64,000 nucleotides of DNA from Natronolimnobius sp. AArcel1 (GTDB lineage: Archaea > Halobacteriota > Halobacteria > Halobacteriales > Natrialbaceae): NCBI RefSeq assembly GCF_011043775.1, contig NZ_JAAKXY010000005.1:1-64000 (forward strand), in the 5' to 3' direction. The position numbers were made by a program, and so were the translations under genes. The notes beneath the pieces are model-generated. The model did no database searches, was not told the DNA's origin, and was given only the letters and a program-made list of their open reading frames with translations. Shown here piece by piece: positions 16,704 through 25,667 of this stretch. How positions within the stretch are numbered: position 1 is the first letter of the stretch; the number at the start of each line of letters is the position of its first letter.

Positions 16704-17867
16704 GTGACAGATATCCAGATATTTTTTGCAGTCGGAATCGCACTCACCGCAGCCCTTTTCCTCGGAGAACTGGTCGGGCGTGCCGGAGAGCCCGTAATCC
16801 TCGGCGAGATCCTCGCGGGTGTCGCCCTCGGAGCGTACGCCCTCGAAATCGTCGACCCCGAGGGATCGTTCGCCCTGCTGGCGGCTATCGGTTCGATGCT
16901 GTTGTTGTTCGACGCCGGCTACGAGGAAATCGACGTCCAGCAACTCGAGCGAGGCGGACTCCCCGTTCTCATCATCGCGCTGTTCGGAGTCGGACTTCCG
17001 GCGGTTGGAGGTCTCGCGACGGGGCTGATATTCGGCTATCCGATGATTACGAGTCTCATACTGGCGATCACACTCGGTGTGACGTCAATCGGCGTCACTG
17101 CGCGAACCCTCCTCGACCTCGACCAGCTCGACACGGAGTACGGACTCCACGTCGTCGGGGCGGCAGTTACCGCCGAAATTCTCGGCCTCGTCGTGTTCTC
17201 GCTGTTAATGGCGACCCAACAGACGGGCGCTTCGACAGGTCAAATCGTCCGCATTCTCGGCCTCGTCGTCGCGTTTTTCGTCGGTGCATTCCTCGTCCAG
17301 TGGCTGCTGATCGACCGAATCTCCCGACTCCTCGCCGGCTCCCGTCAAACCGGTGCAGATATGATCGGGATCATGGGCCTCCTGTTTCTGTTCGGGTACG
17401 CCGCCGCCGCCGTCGGTCTGGACGTGATCGTCGGCGGGCTGGTCGCCGGACTAATCGTCAGCAGTGAACGTCGATTTCGCGAGACGGAGATCCGAGAGGG
17501 CATCGTCGGCATCGCCTACGGCGTCTTCATCCCGCTGTTCTTCGTCAACGTCGGGGCGCAGATGGACCCGACTGTCCTCCTTCAGTTCGATCAGCTCGTG
17601 ATCGCAGTCGTCGCGGTCGGCGTCGTCGTCAAAGTCGGCGGGAGTTATCTCGGTGCGCGGCTGGCGGGGCATCCGCACGAGGAAGCGTTGATTGTCGGCG
17701 TTGGGATGCTCCCTCGAGCCGGCGTAGAGCTGGTCGTGGCCACCACTGCGCTCGCTGCTGGCCTCATCGACGAACGACTCTTTTCTGCGGTGCTCGCACT
17801 CGTGCTCGTGTCAGTGCTCGCAACGCCACTGCTCCTCAAACGTGCGATTCGCCGGACAGCTGCGTAA
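16704..17867 (+). CDS. Cation:proton antiporter, CPA2 (KefB/NapA-like)
   Basis: 387 residues from GTG 16704, with about 12-13 membrane helices. Early GEILAGVALGAYALEIV and LLLFDAGYEEID segments match the Na_H_Exchanger domain of the CPA2 family. The unwound-helix region around TLGVTSIGVTARTLLDLDQL and the late PRAGVELVVATTALAAGLI segment are also typical. It should exchange Na+ or K+ for H+, but it lacks a C-terminal RCK/TrkA domain, so nucleotide gating is not indicated. It follows the solute-binding lipoprotein gene by 9 bases. The decayed transposase at 17901 begins 33 bases after its stop. Confidence 0.85.
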   Translation: MTDIQIFFAVGIALTAALFLGELVGRAGEPVILGEILAGVALGAYALEIVDPEGSFALLAAIGSMLLLFDAGYEEIDVQQLERGGLPVLIIALFGVGLPAVGGLATGLIFGYPMITSLILAITLGVTSIGVTARTLLDLDQLDTEYGLHVVGAAVTAEILGLVVFSLLMATQQTGASTGQIVRILGLVVAFFVGAFLVQWLLIDRISRLLAGSRQTGADMIGIMGLLFLFGYAAAAVGLDVIVGGLVAGLIVSSERRFRETEIREGIVGIAYGVFIPLFFVNVGAQMDPTVLLQFDQLVIAVVAVGVVVKVGGSYLGARLAGHPHEEALIVGVGMLPRAGVELVVATTALAAGLIDERLFSAVLALVLVSVLATPLLLKRAIRRTAA

Positions 17868-17900
17868 CCGTATTCGCCTCCCTCTTGTTTCTCTGTCCCC

Positions 17901-18529
17901 ATGCCGGCCCGTCGTTTTCACCGTGATGAGTTGATTACCAAGATGTTACTCTGCCCGAAAGATTGTATATGAATACTGTAATTCTCGCTGAATTAGGCGT
18001 TGAACGCACTCATGGCGCAGTTTGGAATGGGGTACATCGGCTGGCTGACAGCGTTCTTGACCCGCCGAGGGCGAAGCCCTCGCGGGTCGCGGTTGACGAG
18101 ACCGCTGGCAAAATAAACGGAGAATGGTCTTGGTTATACGCTGCAATAGACCTCGATACGAAATTGATTCTCAACACCCAGTTATTCGGACGCCACGGCA
18201 TCGATCCGGCGGCTGCGTTCCTGCATGGACTCCGCGAGAAACACGATCTCTCCGAGGCAGTGTTTCTCGTTGATTAGTTTGGCTATCGGAGTGCCCTTTG
18301 CGTGGTTAGGACTGAACGGTCGGGTTGACTATGCCGATCGAAATCTCATCGAAAAGTGATTTTACACATTCAAAATGCGCGTCGACCGTTTCCATAACTC
18401 ATGGGTGGGCAGTCGGCGGAGCGCTCGCAAATGGATTGAACAATTTATGCATTACTACAACCGCCAAAGACCGCATCAATCGCTCGATGGACGAACGCCG
18501 GCTGAGGAGGTGCTAAACTAGACACTGCC
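17901..18529 (+). pseudogene. Near full-length decayed IS6-type transposase
   Basis: It starts at ATG 17901 (Met-Pro-Ala-Arg-Arg). The frame shifts near 17966, continues through VERTHGAVWNGVHRLADSV and VAVDETAGKINGEWSWLYAA, and is stopped by TAG where a Gln precedes FGYRSAL. A one-base insertion at about 18298 shifts it again, and TGA replaces Trp in the EKWFHTFK segment; it ends at TAG 18519-18521. The DDE residues are recognisable (VDE, FLVD, LIEK). It therefore has at least two frameshifts and two nonsense changes and cannot make enzyme. The right end gacactgccg follows the stop; no matching left end is clear. It is the most complete of four copies in the window. Confidence 0.85.
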
Positions 18530-19248
18530 GGATTACAAATAATGTCGAACAGCGGATGTACAACCACTACAAGAACCCAATGGTAGACTCCAACAGAGTT
18601 GTAAATAATGACTGTAAAATTATGAGTTCTGCAATATGATTGATTTTTTCCAGTATGGCTTTATACTGTGCTATCTGTCTTGAAATGCCTCGCTGTTGTT
18701 GCGAGGTAGCCACTGACAGCCGACTACTAAAACTGGCTGTCATACTTGTCTCCCCCATGGGACGGAATCAGACCATGTTCCCGTCTGTTTCGGTCTTTTG
18801 TGCACTAATGTTGTTCAGGGAGTACTATTTGATAGTGGGATTTAGACATTTGAGATGACTGTGGACGAATCACCACTAGCAAAGTATACAATCCTATTAA
18901 CACATGTGGATTATATACTATCGTATGTGTCAGATTAGGGTCTGTCGTCTGTCTCAAAAAATATTTTTGCGTTTTACACGAAATCGAGGAGAAAGCCCAC
19001 GACTGAAGTCGTGGGAGTAGTCACAAGCGGTATAGGAGAAGGCCCCGGGACTTGGCCCCGAGGCGATCCACGCCTGGCAAAAACACGGTGAAAATGTCTG
19101 AACTCAATCCTGGTTGGTCAAATCCAAAAATACGTTCTCAATAGCACCGTCAGATACGTTGAACAGGGCTTAGTCTTCTACCGAGGAGGAATCAGTCGTC
19201 TAAACAAGGCTCATGAGTTATAACTTGTGTTAAATCATTAAGGAACTT
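18530..19248. other. AT-rich gap with an IS200/IS605-type hairpin
   Basis: 719 bases with no convincing gene. The stretch has low GC and stops in all frames. At 18996-19015 lies the perfect hairpin cccacgactgaagtcgtggg, preceded by gaggagaaag and followed by GC-rich inverted segments to about 19075. The same 20 bases recur at 62372-62391. A TATA-like box (gttataac, about 19214-19221) serves the RidA gene downstream. Confidence 0.55.
18996..19015 (+). mobile_element. IS200/IS605 end hairpin, solitary
   Basis: A nine-pair stem (cccacgact/agtcgtggg) with a two-base loop, identical to the copy at 62372-62391. Such imperfect-palindrome ends are recognised by TnpA and form part of the TnpB guide RNA in IS200/IS605 elements. 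No tnpA or tnpB remains beside it here, so it is a relic end or a non-autonomous derivative. Confidence 0.5.
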
Positions 19249-19671
19249 ATGTCGAGAGAGTCAATTTCTGACAAACAGTCAGTTTCACATCATATAAATG
19301 ATATCCGGTATCAGCGGAATCGGCCTGAATTCCAAGGTGCGTTCGCTCAGATGACCGGTGAATCTGACTTAGTGTTCGTAGAAGGGAAACTTCCGGTTGG
19401 TGAGGGCGAAGTCCAAAACGAACTACCTATAGAGCAACAAACTGGGTTGTGTTTAGAGCGCTTAGATGAGGAATTATCGCATCATGATCTTGGTTTGAAT
19501 GACGTACTCGAGACGACTATGTACCTGTCTGAACTGGATTCGTATGAAGAGGCCAACGAAGCCTACATTCAATATTTCGAAAGCCTATATCCAGCCCGTA
19601 CGACTATTGGCGTTGCTGAACTATTAGGTGGAGCCGGTATTATGGTTCGGGCCATCGCTGAAATGCCATAA
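19249..19671 (+). CDS. RidA/YjgF/UK114 family protein
   Basis: 140 residues. It has the typical RidA core with a segment DLVFVEGKLPVGEGEV, the helix CLERLDEELSHHDLGLNDVLETTMYL, and the C-terminal YPARTTIGVAELLGGAGI followed by a short strand. In the enamine deaminases this last motif carries Arg, present here as PART. The N-terminal 35 residues are longer than in the compact family members (about 125). Deamination of reactive 2-aminoacrylate-type intermediates is the family role; more distant members have other or unknown functions. It stands alone, flanked by mobile-element debris, in lower-GC DNA than its surroundings, and could be an acquired gene. Confidence 0.85.
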   Translation: MSRESISDKQSVSHHINDIRYQRNRPEFQGAFAQMTGESDLVFVEGKLPVGEGEVQNELPIEQQTGLCLERLDEELSHHDLGLNDVLETTMYLSELDSYEEANEAYIQYFESLYPARTTIGVAELLGGAGIMVRAIAEMP

Positions 19672-19806
19672 TATGGAGTAATGATTTTTCGGCCTTTTGT
19701 GCTAGATCTGCAACGGACTATCCCCAAAAATCATCCTTGAGGATTTGTCTCACTAACACCTATTATTATATTTTGACCAGGCAATATGCTACATGTAAAA
19801 CTCCCA

Positions 19807-19995
19807 TTATCGGTCGAGATACCGAAGTAACGCCAAGAGTGCCAATCCGGGAATAAGGACTAGTACGATTAACGAAGCTGCCATATCTGTTTGGCTGACG
19901 CCGAACTCCTCGCCGACGGTCCCGAATTCGATTGCAGCAAAAGTCAGAGCCAGCAGAATCACAAATACTGTCAAAGTAATGTTCGAGAGGCGCAT
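19807..19995 (-). CDS. Small two-helix membrane protein
   Basis: 62 residues from ATG 19995 (MRLSNITLTVFVILLALTF). An upstream Met adds nine residues that fit poorly. It has two hydrophobic helices: residues about 4-22, then an acidic turn FGTVGEEFGVSQTD, and about 38-56, ending in RYLDR. The composition is typical of the many small haloarchaeal membrane proteins of unknown function. It stands alone, with RidA on the other side facing it tail to tail. Confidence 0.6.
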   Translation of the reverse strand: MRLSNITLTVFVILLALTFAAIEFGTVGEEFGVSQTDMAASLIVLVLIPGLALLALLRYLDR

Positions 19996-20425
19996 ACAAA
20001 ACTGTGGGATGGGAACACACATGTATGTTGGGATCAGATTCGAGCCGAGCAGCGAGCGGATCAGGCGGGTCTATGTGGATAACATTTAGATCGTGCTATC
20101 CGGAAGGTATCCCAGTGTTAGTGTTTGATGAGCTATTTTCCATTTTTGTGGATAGCCTAATCAGATTCATGTACCTACACCATGTCCAAATTACCATGGT
20201 GTTTGTGAGCAGACCATTCACAATCATTGAACGGTAAATATTACAGACGTACTTTTGTAAAGGCATTCTATAATGGTTGATGATTTAGGAAGCGTGAGCG
20301 CTTAGCGTACAGAATATGGGCAATCTGGGACCTGTGTTTCGACTGAGGGAATGAGAGTTCCGCTTGGACGATTGTTCATCATTCTTGGATACCTTTACAT
20401 GGGTGCACGTCACATATGTGTATGC
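19996..20425. other. 430-base upstream region of the IclR gene
   Basis: It holds no gene. It contains the inverted repeat at 20177-20202 and a second small palindrome (aagcgtgagcgctt, about 20290-20303). An in-frame extension of the IclR gene back to 20351 is present but has hydrophobic and Cys-rich composition unlike the family. Confidence 0.5.
20177..20202. promoter_or_regulatory. Perfect inverted repeat upstream of the IclR regulator
   Basis: ACACCATG, ten bases, CATGGTGT: two perfect 8-base arms. It lies 224 bases before the IclR start codon in otherwise gene-free DNA. IclR-family regulators bind short palindromes and commonly control their own gene, so this is a candidate operator; the distance is larger than usual. 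Confidence 0.4.
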
Positions 20426-21199
20426 ATGGCAAAGACAAGCTCACAGGGGAAGATTGGGGCCGTGGAGACAGCGTTCGAAATCGTGGACACGCTCGAGTCG
20501 GAGAACACAATGGGTGTTTCGGAGGTTGCGACCGAACTCGACCTTCCGAAGAGTACAGCACATGTGTACCTGAAAACACTCGAGTCAGAGGGATACGCGA
20601 TCAACGAGGATGGAAGATACCGTCTCAGTTTACGATTCTTAAAACATGGTGGAGAGGCACGGAATCGACTAAAGCTTTACCGGGCCGCCAAGAGCCATGT
20701 TGACGAGCTTGCAAACGAAACGGGTGAAGCAGGGAACCTTGGAGTCGAAGAACGGGGCCAACGAATTATTGTCTACAAGTCGGAAGTGAAAAACGCAATT
20801 TACGACAATACGCCGACGGGTGAGCACACAAATCTCCACTGGACAGCGTTGGGCAAAGCAATTCTGGCGCATCTTCCCGCCGATCGCGTTGACGAAGTCA
20901 TTGACGAACACGGCTTGCCAAAACGTACTCAGAATACGATCACGGACCGAAACGAACTTGAGGTAGAACTTAACCAAATTCGAGAGCGGGGATACTCATT
21001 CGAGAAAGAGGAACGGCGGGAAGGCGTGACAGCCATCGCGGTTCCGATCCAGGATAAAGACGACCCGGAAACGGTCCATTCGGTTTCGATTTCGGGGCCA
21101 ACGAAGCGGATCAAACGAGGGGGAACCGTCCGCTCGGACCTCATCGATGCCGTCAAACAGACTGCAAACGTGATCGAGTTACAGTATAATCACTACTGA
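20426..21199 (+). CDS. IclR-family transcriptional regulator
   Basis: 257 residues from ATG 20426 (MAKTSSQGKIGAVETAFEI). The N-terminal winged helix spans about 10-75 (MGVSEVATELDLPKSTAHVY is the recognition region, followed by LKTLESEGY). The C-terminal effector-binding domain includes LHWTALGKAILAHLP and the IRERGYSFEKEERREGV segment found in sugar-acid and aromatic-acid responsive members; in Haloferax the IclR protein XacR controls pentose oxidation. The gene precedes lutC by 94 bases and points the same way, so it is the probable controller of the lactate/sugar genes that follow. A TATA-like cttttatattg at 21207-21217 indicates that the lut genes have their own promoter. Confidence 0.88.
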   Translation: MAKTSSQGKIGAVETAFEIVDTLESENTMGVSEVATELDLPKSTAHVYLKTLESEGYAINEDGRYRLSLRFLKHGGEARNRLKLYRAAKSHVDELANETGEAGNLGVEERGQRIIVYKSEVKNAIYDNTPTGEHTNLHWTALGKAILAHLPADRVDEVIDEHGLPKRTQNTITDRNELEVELNQIRERGYSFEKEERREGVTAIAVPIQDKDDPETVHSVSISGPTKRIKRGGTVRSDLIDAVKQTANVIELQYNHY

Positions 21200-21293
21200 C
21201 GTAATCTTTTATATTGTGTAGACAAAGACTAGCATAGGATCACATGTATTGGTCTGTATTCAGCCGACTGTTTAGTAAGGGTGTGGTATCCCT

Positions 21294-21815
21294 ATGAGTC
21301 GTAATGATCACGTCGAGACACCAGATCATTGCCGTGTGTTTCGGGACCGGCTTACCGAAGTCGGGGTCGATTCAACCATCATTCAGGCGACAGCGGTTGC
21401 CCACGAACTTGAGCAGCGACTCGAGTATCCTGCCGTCGGGGCGCCGCTTCGAATCACTGATGCGTCGTTGCCCGCTGAGATCGAAGACGAACCGACGCTC
21501 AAAGATCTCAAACGGGCTGCAGCCGGTGCCACATCAGCTTGTCTCGGCGTCGCGTCGCAGGGGAGTATCGTCGTTACGCCGAACGTGCAACTGGATGGGC
21601 CGGTGAGTCTCTATCCACCGAAACACATTGCTGTGTTACAGGTGTCCGATATCGTACCGGACACCGCGAGCGCGCTTGAAGAACTCTCATCTCAGTTTGC
21701 CACGGGGGCAAACGATGCAGTATTCATTACGGGGCCGTCCTCAACGGGGGATATGGGTAAATCCGTTGTCGGGGTTCATGGACCAGCGGAACTGGAGGTG
21801 TTACTTGTCGAATGA
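21294..21815 (+). CDS. lutC: LUD-domain lactate utilization protein LutC
   Basis: 173 residues forming a single LUD (YkgG) domain: the segment AAAGATSACLGVASQGSIVV and the YPPKHIAVLQVSDIVPD segment, with a C-terminal GPSSTGDMGKSVVGVHGP matching the family ending (SxTADIE-like, GVHGP). LutC is one of three subunits of the NAD-independent L-lactate dehydrogenase LutABC, which oxidises lactate to pyruvate and passes electrons to the respiratory chain. The other subunits are fused in the next gene, whose ATG overlaps this stop (ATGA, 21812-21815). Shorter than bacterial LutC (about 240), it lacks most of the N-terminal helical part. Confidence 0.85.
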   Translation: MSRNDHVETPDHCRVFRDRLTEVGVDSTIIQATAVAHELEQRLEYPAVGAPLRITDASLPAEIEDEPTLKDLKRAAAGATSACLGVASQGSIVVTPNVQLDGPVSLYPPKHIAVLQVSDIVPDTASALEELSSQFATGANDAVFITGPSSTGDMGKSVVGVHGPAELEVLLVE

Positions 21816-24040
21816 CGACAGATCACGATAACAAGGCGGCGGAGCTTCGACACTTGATTGAGACCGAAGGCGAAACAATTGAGCAAAACACGAAACTGAA
21901 TAATCGCCGGCGCTATGAGGCGATCAATGAGATCGGAGACGAGCGCCATGAAGCGTTGCGGACGCACGCACGCTCGATCAAAGAAGACGCGATCGAGCGA
22001 CTACCCGAATTGATCGAGCAGTTACGCAGCAGCGTCGAGGCAAATGGTGGAACGGTCTACGTTGCTCAGGACGAAGCTGACGCGAACCGGTATATCGAGC
22101 AGGTTGCTGACGACGTTGACGCATCGTCGCTCGTCAAGAGTAAGTCGATGACGACGGAGGAACTCGATCTTAACGCCCATCTCGAGGATTCGGGTGTCGA
22201 CGTGTTCGAAACCGATCTTGGTGAACTCGTGATTCAGGTCGCGGACGAGGAGCCGTCACATATCGTGGGTCCAAGTCTCCACAAATCCCGTGAGGAAATT
22301 GCTGAGTTATTCGAGGTCGAATTCGCGGATGAGTTCGAAGAGCCTCCACAGACTGCTGAGGAGTTGACGCAGTTCGCTCGTGACTATCTAGCAGAGCGAA
22401 TCACGGAGGCGGATATCGGCATGACCGGGGCGAATTTCATGATCGCGGAGTCAGGGTCGATCGCGTTAATCACGAACGAGGGGAATGCCCGAAAGGTGGT
22501 CGAAGAGACGAATACGCACATCGCCGTCGGCGGGGTCGAGAAGATTATTCCGACCCTTAGAGACCTTGAGCCATTTGTGGAACTTGTTGGCCGCTCGGGG
22601 ACGGGCCAGCCGATTACGGCCTACACGTCGATCCTTTCACCGCCGATTAATACGCCACCGATCGATCGCGCGAATACTGAGGACGATATCGATGCGGATC
22701 CAGAGCGGGAGTTCCACCTGGTGTTAATCGACAACGGTAGGATGGATATGCGCGAGGACGATGTGCTCCGAGAGACACTGTACTGTGTACGTTGTTCGGC
22801 GTGTCTCAACTCATGTGCGAATTTCCAGCACGTCGGCGGTCATGCCTTCGGTGGGGAGACCTACACGGGTGGCATTGCGACAGGGTGGGAAGCCGGAGTC
22901 CATGAACAGGAGTCGGCCGCGGAGTTCAACGATCTCTGTACTGGTTGTTCGCGTTGTGTCAACCAGTGCCCGGTCAAAATCGACATTCCCTGGATCAACA
23001 CCGCTGTTCGAGACCGGATCAATCGATCAGGCGACGAATCACTTACCGATCCGATTTACGAAGGGCTCACGCCGGATGAAGAAGACGGCGGCGTCAATCT
23101 CCAGAAGCGACTGTTCGGTAACTTCGGGACGCTCGCGAAGGTCGGAAGCGCGACTGCGCCACTTTCAAACTGGCTCGCAAGCGCCGGCCCGACCCGGACT
23201 GCGATGGACAAATTGATTGGTGTTGACCGTCGTCGAGAGTTGCCGACGTTCCAGCGGACGACGCTAGTCGACTGGTTTGACGCGCGAGGAGGTGCGATTG
23301 AGCGAACGACGGCGGCGACCGACCGTGAGGTTGTTCTCTATCCCGACATCTACACGAACTATATTGCCATCGAACGTGGGAAAGCTGCAATTCGGGCACT
23401 CGAAGCACTTGGGATCTCAGTAATACTTAGCGAGCCGATCGAGAGTGGCCGCGCGCCGCTTTCCCAGGGAATGATTGAGACGGCTCGCGGGAAGGCGAGC
23501 AACGTGCATACCAGTCTCGTCGAGCATATCGACGCCGGTCGGGATGTGGTCGTCATCGAACCGAGCGACCTCGCAATCTTCCGCGACGAGTACGAACGGC
23601 TGCTTCCCGAGGCGTCATACGAGAGACTGTCGGAGCACAGCTACGAGATTCTCGAGTACATCTATGGGTTGCTCGAGCAGGAGGGACTCGATCCTGATAC
23701 GCTGGCCGGACCGACTGAAACAGGCGGAGATCTAGTTGCCTACCACAGCCACTGTCAGCAACGGACGCTCGGACTTGAGGCTCATAGCATTGCTGTCCTT
23801 GAGCGCCTCGGCTACGCAGTCGAGACGAGCGACGTCGAGTGTTGCGGGATGGCCGGTTCGTTCGGGTACAAATCGCAGTACTACGAACTCTCAATGGATG
23901 TTGGTTCAGATCTTCAGGCACAGTTCGATGAGATCGATGCAGACCACGTTGTCGCGAGCGGTACGTCCTGTACGGAACAGATCGAGTCACTGATCGAGCG
24001 GCGACCACCCCACGTCATCGAACTTGTCGCCCCTCAATAA
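21812..24040 (+). CDS. Fused LutB-LutA: LUD domain, two 4Fe-4S motifs and CCG-type Fe-S domain
   Basis: 742 residues. Residues about 1-290 are a LutB-type LUD domain (GMTGANFMIAESGSIALIT, then HIAVGGVEKIIPTL). Two ferredoxin-type cysteine sets follow: Cys325, 328, 331, 335 and Cys376, 379, 382, 386. The last 230 residues are the cysteine-rich LutA/GlpC/HdrB-type region with YHSHCQQRTLG (Cys648) and ECCGMAGSFGY (Cys677-678). Bacterial LutA has two CCG modules; here the first lacks its cysteines (the DIYTNYIAI region has none), so only the second may hold a cluster. The gene is fused where bacteria have lutA and lutB apart. With LutC it should oxidise lactate or a related 2-hydroxy acid. Confidence 0.88.
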   Translation: MTTDHDNKAAELRHLIETEGETIEQNTKLNNRRRYEAINEIGDERHEALRTHARSIKEDAIERLPELIEQLRSSVEANGGTVYVAQDEADANRYIEQVADDVDASSLVKSKSMTTEELDLNAHLEDSGVDVFETDLGELVIQVADEEPSHIVGPSLHKSREEIAELFEVEFADEFEEPPQTAEELTQFARDYLAERITEADIGMTGANFMIAESGSIALITNEGNARKVVEETNTHIAVGGVEKIIPTLRDLEPFVELVGRSGTGQPITAYTSILSPPINTPPIDRANTEDDIDADPEREFHLVLIDNGRMDMREDDVLRETLYCVRCSACLNSCANFQHVGGHAFGGETYTGGIATGWEAGVHEQESAAEFNDLCTGCSRCVNQCPVKIDIPWINTAVRDRINRSGDESLTDPIYEGLTPDEEDGGVNLQKRLFGNFGTLAKVGSATAPLSNWLASAGPTRTAMDKLIGVDRRRELPTFQRTTLVDWFDARGGAIERTTAATDREVVLYPDIYTNYIAIERGKAAIRALEALGISVILSEPIESGRAPLSQGMIETARGKASNVHTSLVEHIDAGRDVVVIEPSDLAIFRDEYERLLPEASYERLSEHSYEILEYIYGLLEQEGLDPDTLAGPTETGGDLVAYHSHCQQRTLGLEAHSIAVLERLGYAVETSDVECCGMAGSFGYKSQYYELSMDVGSDLQAQFDEIDADHVVASGTSCTEQIESLIERRPPHVIELVAPQ

Positions 24041-24159
24041 GTCGGTCGAGCACGCATCACCGCACGGATCAACCAGCGTCTATAGCTGGTTTGGGTCAGG
24101 AACTTCCCTACAGAAGGATTTAATGAGTGTGCCCCTGTAGTTCAGAGTGGAGTATCACA

Positions 24160-24771
24160 ATGAGTCTCGAGAACAAAACGATCGCGATCATCGCATCGAA
24201 CGAGTTCGAGGACATCGAACTCGAGTATCCGCTGTTGTACCTGAGCCACCAGGGTGCTGATATTAAGCTGGTGCCAGTTCAATCTGGGCATCATCCACGC
24301 CCGGCGCTCACTGCAACTGAATCAAAGCCTGTCACCGGCCGATTCGGCACGCCGTTGCCACCGGAGGTGATGGCCGAGGGCAACCGCTACGAAACGGTTG
24401 ACTTCGAGGACTTGACTCTTGAGGATCTGGATTGTGTGCTGTACCCAGGTGGGTTCTCTCCGGACCATCTGCGAGTTGTTCCGGAGGTTGTCGAGTTTAC
24501 TCGCGAAGCCTATGAGGAGGGGCTGATCGTTGCCTCAATCTGTCATGGGCCGTGGATGCTGGTAGAAGCGGATCTCGCGGAAGGCCGCGATATCTGTGCC
24601 TACGAAGCAATTCACACTGACCTCGAGAACGCCGGCGCGACGGTAGTTGACGAACCGGCGGTACAGGACGGCAACATCGTCACCGGTCGCGTCCCGGACG
24701 ATCTGCCGGAGTTTAGCGAGGCCGTCGAAGCGGCTCTCGAGGACCACGAGGCGGAACCACCGACGGCCTGA
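24160..24771 (+). CDS. DJ-1/PfpI family protein
   Basis: 203 residues from ATG 24160. It has the PfpI fold: N-terminal strand KTIAIIASNEFEDIELEYPL, LDCVLYPGGFSPDHLR, and the nucleophile elbow VASICHGPWMLVEADL with Cys-His-Gly-Pro. The Glu of DIELEYP near residue 17-19 is in the family's acidic position, and the late GNIVTGRVPDDLPEF segment matches PfpI-type proteins. Members act as deglycases, glyoxalases or chaperones; the archaeal PfpI is also described as a protease, so the activity is undecided. It has its own TATA-like box (gatttaatg, about 24115-24123). Its position inside a sugar-acid cluster suggests handling of reactive dicarbonyls. Confidence 0.87.
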   Translation: MSLENKTIAIIASNEFEDIELEYPLLYLSHQGADIKLVPVQSGHHPRPALTATESKPVTGRFGTPLPPEVMAEGNRYETVDFEDLTLEDLDCVLYPGGFSPDHLRVVPEVVEFTREAYEEGLIVASICHGPWMLVEADLAEGRDICAYEAIHTDLENAGATVVDEPAVQDGNIVTGRVPDDLPEFSEAVEAALEDHEAEPPTA

Positions 24772-24783
24772 CTGTCGAATACC

Positions 24784-24791
24784 TTTATATT
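24784..24791 (+). promoter_or_regulatory. TATA box of a leaderless gene (SMP-30 lactonase)
   Basis: tttatatt centred about 26 bases before the ATG at 24813, the spacing expected when transcription starts at the start codon. The gap to the DJ-1 stop is only 41 bases, so this is a short independent promoter inside the cluster. Confidence 0.65.
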
Positions 24792-24812
24792 TCTCGCGGT
24801 CAAGTCGTCGGT

Positions 24813-25667
24813 ATGGCGTCGACAATTGTACCCAGCGTGCGGTGTCGCATCGGTGAGGGAGTACTGGTCCATCCTGAGCGAGACGACGTTTACTGGCTCG
24901 ACATTCCGACGGGCGAACTATACCGTTATGACCCGGCAACGGGTAATCACGATCGATTCCAGATGGAGCCGCCGGTCGGCGGATTCACGTTTCAGGAAGA
25001 TGGTTCGATACTACTGTTCGGTAGCGGCGGTCGTATCATCCGCTGGAATGATGGCGAAACATCGGTCGTGGTGGATGGTATCGAGGCCGAAGCGGGAATG
25101 CGTTTCAACGACGTGATTGCCGACCCACGAGGGCGGGTGTTTGTCGGGTCAATGACCGATGATGATCACTCCCTTGGACGGCTCTATCGGCTAGACACCG
25201 ACGAAACGATGACCCAACTTGAGGAGGGAATCGAACTTCCGAATGGGATGGGATTCTCACCGGACGCTGAGACGTTCTACCTCGCGGAGACGAATACGAA
25301 CCGGATTTACGCATACGACTACGAGGTCGAAACCGGTGACCTCTCGAATCGACGGGTGTTCAGCGAGCGAAACGAGCGCGGCAACTACGACGGTCTGACG
25401 GTCGATTCCGAAGGCGGCGTCTGGGTTGGTCTCTGGGACGGCGGCTCTGTTGTTCGACTGACGTCGGATGGCCAACCCGAAGAACGACTCGAGGTCCCCG
25501 CCCAGAACATCACAACGCTCAGTTTCGGAGGAGAGGATCGTCGGACGGCCTATGTGAACTCTGCGAGCTTCGAAGCGCCGTTGTCTGACGTGGCTGCCGG
25601 ACACCTATTCGCCCTCGAAATGCCCGTCTCGGGCAGCGCGGAGTATTACTCGGACGTGACCGAATAG
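24813..25667 (+). CDS. SMP-30/gluconolactonase/LRE family lactonase
   Basis: 284 residues of six-bladed beta-propeller type. Metal-site signatures are present: the IGEGVLVHPERDDVYWLDI segment (the Glu ligand), RFNDVIADPRGRVFVGSM (Asn-Asp), the ELPNGMGFSPDAETFYLAET segment with its Asn, and YDGLTVDSEGGVWVGLWDGG carrying the catalytic Asp. The family hydrolyses aldonolactones made by sugar dehydrogenases. In this cluster it would open the lactone formed by one of the SDR or Zn-dependent dehydrogenases. The gene is leaderless, with a TATA box 26 bases upstream, and is followed 255 bases later by the oppositely oriented solute-binding protein gene. Confidence 0.9.
   Translation: MASTIVPSVRCRIGEGVLVHPERDDVYWLDIPTGELYRYDPATGNHDRFQMEPPVGGFTFQEDGSILLFGSGGRIIRWNDGETSVVVDGIEAEAGMRFNDVIADPRGRVFVGSMTDDDHSLGRLYRLDTDETMTQLEEGIELPNGMGFSPDAETFYLAETNTNRIYAYDYEVETGDLSNRRVFSERNERGNYDGLTVDSEGGVWVGLWDGGSVVRLTSDGQPEERLEVPAQNITTLSFGGEDRRTAYVNSASFEAPLSDVAAGHLFALEMPVSGSAEYYSDVTE

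Noticed and set aside
18062-18093. Strong hairpin (cgagggc gaa gccctcg with flanking gacccg/cgggtc) inside the IS6-type copy at 17901
   Set aside because: It lies within transposase codons (Asp-Pro-Pro-Arg-Ala-Lys-Pro-Ser) that appear to be normal coding sequence, so it is not a separate regulatory element on present evidence.
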